A stretch of 8,671 nt of DNA from Cytophagales bacterium (lineage in GTDB: Bacteria > Bacteroidota > Bacteroidia > Cytophagales > 172606-1): assembly GCA_025455595.1 (NCBI GenBank), contig JALOMD010000078.1:1-8671 (forward strand), read 5' to 3'. Below, piece after piece: positions 5,513-8,671 of the stretch. The notes under the pieces are model-generated. The model had not been told where the DNA came from. It ran no database searches and saw only the letters and a program-made list of their open reading frames with translations. Within the stretch, counting starts at the first letter, position 1. Each line of letters begins with the position of its first letter. The translations under genes and the position numbers were made by a program.

Positions 5513-5588
5513 GATTCCGTAGCTCAGTTGGTAGAGCAGTACACTTTTAATGTACGGGTCCTGGGTTCGAGTCCCAGCGGGATCACCA
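5513..5588 (+). tRNA. tRNA-Lys (anticodon UUU)
   Basis: A full cloverleaf is visible. The acceptor stem pairs GATTCCG (5513-5519) with CGGGATC (5578-5584), with one T-G wobble. The D stem pairs GCTC with GAGC, the anticodon stem GTACA with TGTAC, and the T stem CTGGG with CCCAG. The anticodon loop is CTTTTAA with TTT at 5546-5548, reading Lys AAA/AAG. Discriminator A5585 is followed by a genome-encoded CCA (5586-5588). The T loop TTCGAGT is standard. A tyrosine recombinase starts shortly downstream, so the 3' half is the probable integration site of the element to the right. Confidence 0.97.
5561..5588 (+). other. probable attachment site (att) within the tRNA 3' end
   Basis: The T arm and 3' acceptor strand of tRNA-Lys lie directly beside the integrase side of the element. 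Tyrosine-recombinase elements commonly recombine in this part of tRNA genes and restore the tRNA 3' end. The exact core cannot be fixed because the other junction is outside the window; this range is inferred. Confidence 0.45.
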
Positions 5589-5612
5589 AGGAGGCGAAAG
5601 CCTCCTTTTTTT
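5589..5612 (+). terminator. intrinsic terminator of tRNA-Lys
   Basis: Stem AGGAGGC (5589-5595), GAAA tetraloop, stem GCCTCCT (5600-5606), then a T-run to 5612. It follows the tRNA CCA with no gap. It is either host sequence or, if the crossover is in the tRNA, carried by the element. Confidence 0.9.
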
Positions 5613-5642
5613 GTGCCTGATTGTCAGCGTGTTACATGCCAA

Positions 5643-5683
5643 TGTGGCAATTTTAGCTTATTAGTGTGGCAATTTTGTGGCAA
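5643..5683 (+). repeat. direct repeats TGTGGCAATTTT upstream of the integrase gene
   Basis: TGTGGCAATTTT occurs exactly at 5643-5654 and 5665-5676, 22 bp apart (about two helical turns), and a partial third copy TGTGGCAA follows at 5676-5683. They lie between the tRNA and the integrase start. By position they could be arm-type binding sites of the integrase or an operator controlling it; neither role is shown. Confidence 0.65.
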
Positions 5684-5723
5684 AAATGCTAACTTGGAGG
5701 TGAAACCAACACTCCAAGCGGCT

Positions 5724-7121
5724 ATGCATTCCTACACTCAAGTACATCTTGTCAGGCGCAAGACCTATGCCTACGTAGTGGTCTACTACTCGAAAAACGG
5801 TGAAAAATTCAGGCATTTCACCGGCATAAAAGTTCTTTCCAGGAACATAACCTCCAAAGGAGCCATCTCAACCGCACATCCCGGCTACGAGGAGGACATG
5901 AAAAAGATCAAAGCCCTCCAAGACCGAGTGGAAGACCTCGTCCTTTCCTACAAAGAAAAATATGGGGAGAAACCGTCGGCACAGTGGCTGGAGAAACAAT
6001 TCGATCAGCCTTTGGTGGAGGCACGCAAGAACCTGAGCGATGCCCTTTGCTACTGGAAAGAGTTCATCGCCGACAAACAGCAGGTCACCCGCAACCCCGG
6101 CACCATCAAGCGGTACAACAATTTGGAGGGGACACTGGCCGGATTCAAGAAAAAGAAGAACTGCAAAGTCTCGTTCGACCTGCTGGACCAGAAGTTCTTC
6201 AACGACTTTCTGTCCTACATGGTCAACGAACACGAGTATGTGCGCAATTCCAAGTCGGCCAAGCCCGAAAACGCACTTCGCCCGGAGGTCGGGCTGTCGA
6301 ACGAAACGGCCATCAAGCGGCTCAAGGACTTCACCGAGTACCTTAAGTATTGCTCGGTTGAGCATGACATCGCCGTCAATTTGGAGAAAATCAAGAAATA
6401 CATCAAACTGGCACGCCACAAGCAGGAGGTTCGCCCGTTGAGCAAAACCCAGAAGTGGGAACTGACCTTGACCGTTGACGAGATACAGTTCGTGGTCAAT
6501 CTGTCACACCACGAGCCGGTGTTCTGGCAATCGCTGACCGAGAACCAGAAACGTTACCTGGACATTTTGCTGTTCATGTGTTTGCAGGGTACGGCACCCA
6601 TTGACACCAAGGCCATCCGCCAAACCGACATCCGAGCCGGCAGGATTGTCAAGGACCGGAGCAAGTCGGGCAACGAGTTCAAGGTGGAACTTGATCCCAT
6701 CGCCGAAGACATTCTGATTCGCAACGGTTACAATCTGGATTTCACCGACCAGACGCTCAACAGCGAGCTGAAGCATATGTTCGTGACCATCTTCGAACTC
6801 TACCGGAGGCACCACGAGAAGACGCACCAGGAGCCTTACGAAATCCTTTGCACCCAAAAGATGAAAAAAGGAGACCGTGAGATTTTGAAACTGCAACACA
6901 AGGGGTTGTTCGTGGAACTGATGACGGGTCGCCGGTCGTTTTTGACCAACTTGGGAGAAAAAGCCGATGAGTTAGGCATCAAGGAATTGATGAGTCAAGC
7001 GGGGCACACAGTCATCGGCACAACGCTGGGTTACATCCACGAGAGGCAGCAAGCCCAGAAAAACAAAGGCGGGCTGTTCGGCATTCGTAAATTGGAGCAG
7101 CCTGACGACCGGATGCTATGA
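5724..7121 (+). CDS. tyrosine recombinase (integrase) with altered catalytic positions
   Basis: 465 residues from ATG 5724; the frame is open back into the tRNA, and a GTG at 5700 is an alternative start. Tyrosine recombinases cut and rejoin att sites to move integrative elements. Residues 1-45 look like an arm-type DNA-binding domain (VHLVRRKTYAYVVVYYSKNGEKFRHF). Residues 100-235 form a SAM-like core-binding domain, and about 245-445 the catalytic domain. Visible active-site parts: beta-strand Lys314 (RSKSGN), box II Arg403 (MTGRRSFLT), His428 (QAGHTVIGTT) and the nucleophile Tyr437 (LGYIHE). Two positions differ from the canonical set: box I reads CLQGTAPID, with Ala291 where Arg is usual, and the HxxR His is Met400. 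Bacteroidota integrases such as IntDOT of CTnDOT also lack the box I Arg, so the enzyme may still be active. It lies next to tRNA-Lys and ends 4 nt from the opposing HTH gene. Confidence 0.93.
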   Translation: MHSYTQVHLVRRKTYAYVVVYYSKNGEKFRHFTGIKVLSRNITSKGAISTAHPGYEEDMKKIKALQDRVEDLVLSYKEKYGEKPSAQWLEKQFDQPLVEARKNLSDALCYWKEFIADKQQVTRNPGTIKRYNNLEGTLAGFKKKKNCKVSFDLLDQKFFNDFLSYMVNEHEYVRNSKSAKPENALRPEVGLSNETAIKRLKDFTEYLKYCSVEHDIAVNLEKIKKYIKLARHKQEVRPLSKTQKWELTLTVDEIQFVVNLSHHEPVFWQSLTENQKRYLDILLFMCLQGTAPIDTKAIRQTDIRAGRIVKDRSKSGNEFKVELDPIAEDILIRNGYNLDFTDQTLNSELKHMFVTIFELYRRHHEKTHQEPYEILCTQKMKKGDREILKLQHKGLFVELMTGRRSFLTNLGEKADELGIKELMSQAGHTVIGTTLGYIHERQQAQKNKGGLFGIRKLEQPDDRML

Positions 7122-7125
7122 AGGG

Positions 7126-7557
7126 TTATCGTGCTATGGATTTCCAATGAAACTTCTTGGTTTTGCTTTGCTTGGCGTATTCTGACAAAGCCTGTTGGCT
7201 TATCCTTTTCACGCCACCCACTTCCATAGTCTGTAGGCCGTCCGCAATCCAACTGGTAACTGTTCTCACGCTCACCCGGTACTTAACGGCTAATTCCTGC
7301 TTGGTATAAAAGAAGTTTTCATCTTGACAGAAACCGCTTTGTTGTACAAGCAAATAGTGCTGTTTCAAGTAAAGGGACAGGGCAAATACATGATTTTGCA
7401 GAACACCGATGGTTTCATCCAATTCTGCAACAGCCTTTCCCCTGTCAGCTTTTCTTTCGAGGTAAACGGCAATATACTTCTCAAAATCACCAAGGGTTAT
7501 TGACTTGGGTAAGTCAAGCAATGCTTCTATCTTGCTTGTCACATCTTTTGGTATCAT
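7126..7557 (-). CDS. excisionase-type helix-turn-helix protein
   Basis: 143 residues, ATG 7557, preceded by GGAGG (read on the minus strand, 7571-7567) 9 nt upstream. The N-terminal half (1-75) is helical with no known domain. Residues 84-127 match the HTH_17/excisionase pattern: YTKQELAVKYRVSVRTVTSWIADGL, then a wing MEVGGVKRIS and QQALSEY. Small proteins of this type act as recombination directionality factors or as regulators in integrative elements. The stop lies 4 nt from the stop of the convergent integrase gene, and the start overlaps the preceding gene by 44 nt in another frame, which suggests coupled translation. Whether it drives excision or regulates transcription cannot be told from sequence. 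Confidence 0.82.
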   Translation of the reverse strand: MIPKDVTSKIEALLDLPKSITLGDFEKYIAVYLERKADRGKAVAELDETIGVLQNHVFALSLYLKQHYLLVQQSGFCQDENFFYTKQELAVKYRVSVRTVTSWIADGLQTMEVGGVKRISQQALSEYAKQSKTKKFHWKSIAR

Positions 7558-7876
7558 CTGGTTGTGCCTCCATTATCGTGATGTTCTCTTCGTTTTCCAA
7601 AAGAAAAATCCTGCTGCCCTGGTTACGCTTGAACGAAGGTTCGTACCGGATGTAGCCGAACGCAGCCAAATTCTGGACACATTTGTGGTAGGTGGCCGGA
7701 GCCGAAACCTTGGCGAGGCGCATGATCTGGTGGCTGAAAGCCTGTACCGGATTGGCGTACCCGTTCATCCGCCAGTATTGGAGCAAGGCCGCGTAGATGC
7801 CGATGTGGGTGACCGAGATGCGCGGGTCTTTCTCAATGGCGGCGAAAAAATCGGACAAAGGCTCCAACACATCCAT
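7514..7876 (-). CDS. small winged-helix-like protein of a mobile element
   Basis: 120 residues, ATG 7876. Residues 22-92 have a winged-helix pattern: HIGIYAALLQYWRMNG (24-39), IMRLAKVSAPATYHKCVQNLAAFGYIRYEP (51-80), then the wing SFKRNQGSRIFLL. The recognition helix would be APATYHKCVQNL. Similar small wHTH proteins occur in Bacteroidota integrative elements and plasmids, but I cannot give a name. The last 20 residues are hydrophilic and overlap the next gene. It probably controls transcription or replication of the element; this is inference from fold and position. Confidence 0.75.
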   Translation of the reverse strand: MDVLEPLSDFFAAIEKDPRISVTHIGIYAALLQYWRMNGYANPVQAFSHQIMRLAKVSAPATYHKCVQNLAAFGYIRYEPSFKRNQGSRIFLLENEENITIMEAQPDDTKRCDKQDRSIA

Positions 7877-7880
7877 AGCT

Positions 7881-7889
7881 CACCTCCTT
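7881..7889 (-). promoter_or_regulatory. strong Shine-Dalgarno of the winged-helix gene
   Basis: Read on the minus strand this is AAGGAGGTG, 4 nt before ATG 7876. Such a full Shine-Dalgarno is uncommon in Bacteroidota chromosomal genes and none is seen before murI or the polX-like gene. It fixes the start of the downstream protein. Confidence 0.8.
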
Positions 7890-7893
7890 TCCG

Positions 7894-8671
7894 TCATCCG
7901 ATGGACATGCCGTTTTTTCTGGCCTTGCCCGTGTGCTGTTCCGTCTTGGCGTGCTGTTCCGCTTTCAAGGATTCCTTCGCTTGCCGGACCGTGTCCGCCG
8001 GTTTCCTCCCAAGAACCGAAGACAGGCTGACTTTCCTGGAATGTTCGTCGTAGAGGGTGACGGTTTTGCCTTGCGGATTGGCCTCGATGAAGAATTTCTG
8101 TTCGCGGCCGTTCCTCTCGACGGTCACCTGCTGCCGGTCGCCGCCGGCAAGGGCGGCAGCCAGTTTCCCGGCCAGTTCGGGGTTTTGGTTTTCCTTCAGG
8201 GGCAGGTCCCGCAGGGTTTGCTCCAAATCGTAACCGTAGCCCGAACGGAACTCCTTGACCCGGTGGTTGCCCGTCGCGTCCTTGTCGGTGAAGTCCAGCT
8301 GCAGCCACTTGTTTTCACCCACACAGGATTGGGGTTGCAAAGCACGCCCCGACAAAAGGTGGTAGGCCTCGGTCGCCGTGACGCCCCCCTCTTGGATGTG
8401 AAAAACCTGTTGCCTGCTTTCCTGCGGTTTGTTTTCGCCGGTGAGAGCCGCCCGGTAGCCCTCGAACCGGTACTGTCCGTTCTGGTCCTTGGCGAACGAC
8501 AGCCCGAAGTCCATCCGTTCCTTTTCGTTCACATGGTAGGACACCGGGATGGTGAACCCGTCCAGCCCCTGTTTGATGTTTTCCTGTAGTTTGGACGCAA
8601 CCTGACCGAAACCCGCCTGGTGAAGGGCGTTCTTCAACATCTGCTCGTTGCGTCGGGCTTCCCGCGCCTGT
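7894..8671 (-). CDS. C-terminal part of a Bacteroidota mobile-element protein of unknown function
   Basis: 258 residues are visible. The frame continues past the right edge (Q-A-R-E-A-R-R-N-E-Q before Met 8640), so the true start lies outside. The start of the visible part is helical (REARRNEQMLKNALHQAGFG). Then come VSYHVNEKERMDFGLSF, VFHIQEGGVTATEAYHLLSGRAL (89-111), NKWLQLDFTDKDATGNHRVKEFRSGYGYDLEQTLRDLPL (120-158) and VTVERNGREQKFFIEANPQGKTVTLYDEH (182-210), and a basic, disordered tail (211-258). I recall this layout from proteins in Bacteroidota conjugative elements and plasmids (DUF3945/DUF4099-like neighbourhood), where the role is not established. No nuclease or relaxase motif is visible. 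The stop is 17 nt before the start of the winged-helix gene, so the three minus-strand genes probably form one operon. Confidence 0.72.
   Translation of the reverse strand, partial: QAREARRNEQMLKNALHQAGFGQVASKLQENIKQGLDGFTIPVSYHVNEKERMDFGLSFAKDQNGQYRFEGYRAALTGENKPQESRQQVFHIQEGGVTATEAYHLLSGRALQPQSCVGENKWLQLDFTDKDATGNHRVKEFRSGYGYDLEQTLRDLPLKENQNPELAGKLAAALAGGDRQQVTVERNGREQKFFIEANPQGKTVTLYDEHSRKVSLSSVLGRKPADTVRQAKESLKAEQHAKTEQHTGKARKNGMSIG

Noticed and set aside
5550..5723. Longer integrase N-terminus
   Set aside because: It would begin inside the tRNA gene and read through the terminator and direct repeats; ATG 5724 starts at the recognisable DNA-binding domain.
7933..8589. Open frame of 218 codons antisense to the mobile-element protein
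   Set aside because: The minus strand shows a coherent protein with known-family motifs and operon spacing; the plus-strand frame looks like a GC-rich shadow.

Overview
The window looks like a Bacteroidota chromosome, perhaps a Saprospiraceae- or Chitinophagales-like lineage (low certainty). The pointers are a PolX-like protein with a PHP domain, a BatE-like TPR/SH3 protein, a TAnnTTTG-type -7 box before a tRNA gene, short degenerate heptamer repeats between genes, and an integrase plus accessory proteins of the kind seen in Bacteroidota integrative elements. No rRNA gene or CRISPR array was seen.

Positions 1 to about 5512 read as resident chromosome. In order: the 3' end of an unrecognised gene (+); a repeat-rich gap; glutamate racemase murI (+); a small secreted protein (-), convergent with murI; a divergent gap with strong hairpins and degenerate repeats; a PolX-like protein (+) with intact PHP nuclease motifs but an apparently lost polymerase active site; another repeat-rich gap with a possible 118-bp MITE; and a BatE-like signal peptide/TPR/two-TM/SH3 membrane protein (-). 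The gaps hold a family of short palindromes built on GCGTTTTGGGCAAA, at least four tracts of 7-bp repeats, and other inverted repeats.

Positions 5513-5612 hold tRNA-Lys(UUU) with encoded CCA and an intrinsic terminator. Directly after it comes a tyrosine recombinase (+). On the opposite strand lie an excisionase-type HTH protein, a winged-helix-like protein and the C-terminal part of a protein family found in Bacteroidota mobile elements, which runs off the right edge. This is the typical arrangement of an integrative or conjugative element inserted at the 3' end of a tRNA gene, so the window probably covers the junction and the first ~3 kb of the element. The three minus-strand genes are tightly packed (17-nt gap, then a 44-nt overlap) and end 4 nt from the integrase stop codon.

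No clearly new multi-gene system is visible. The points most worth checking are the apparently polymerase-dead PolX, the integrase with two altered catalytic positions, the 12-bp direct repeats between tRNA and integrase, and the palindromic and MITE-like repeats.
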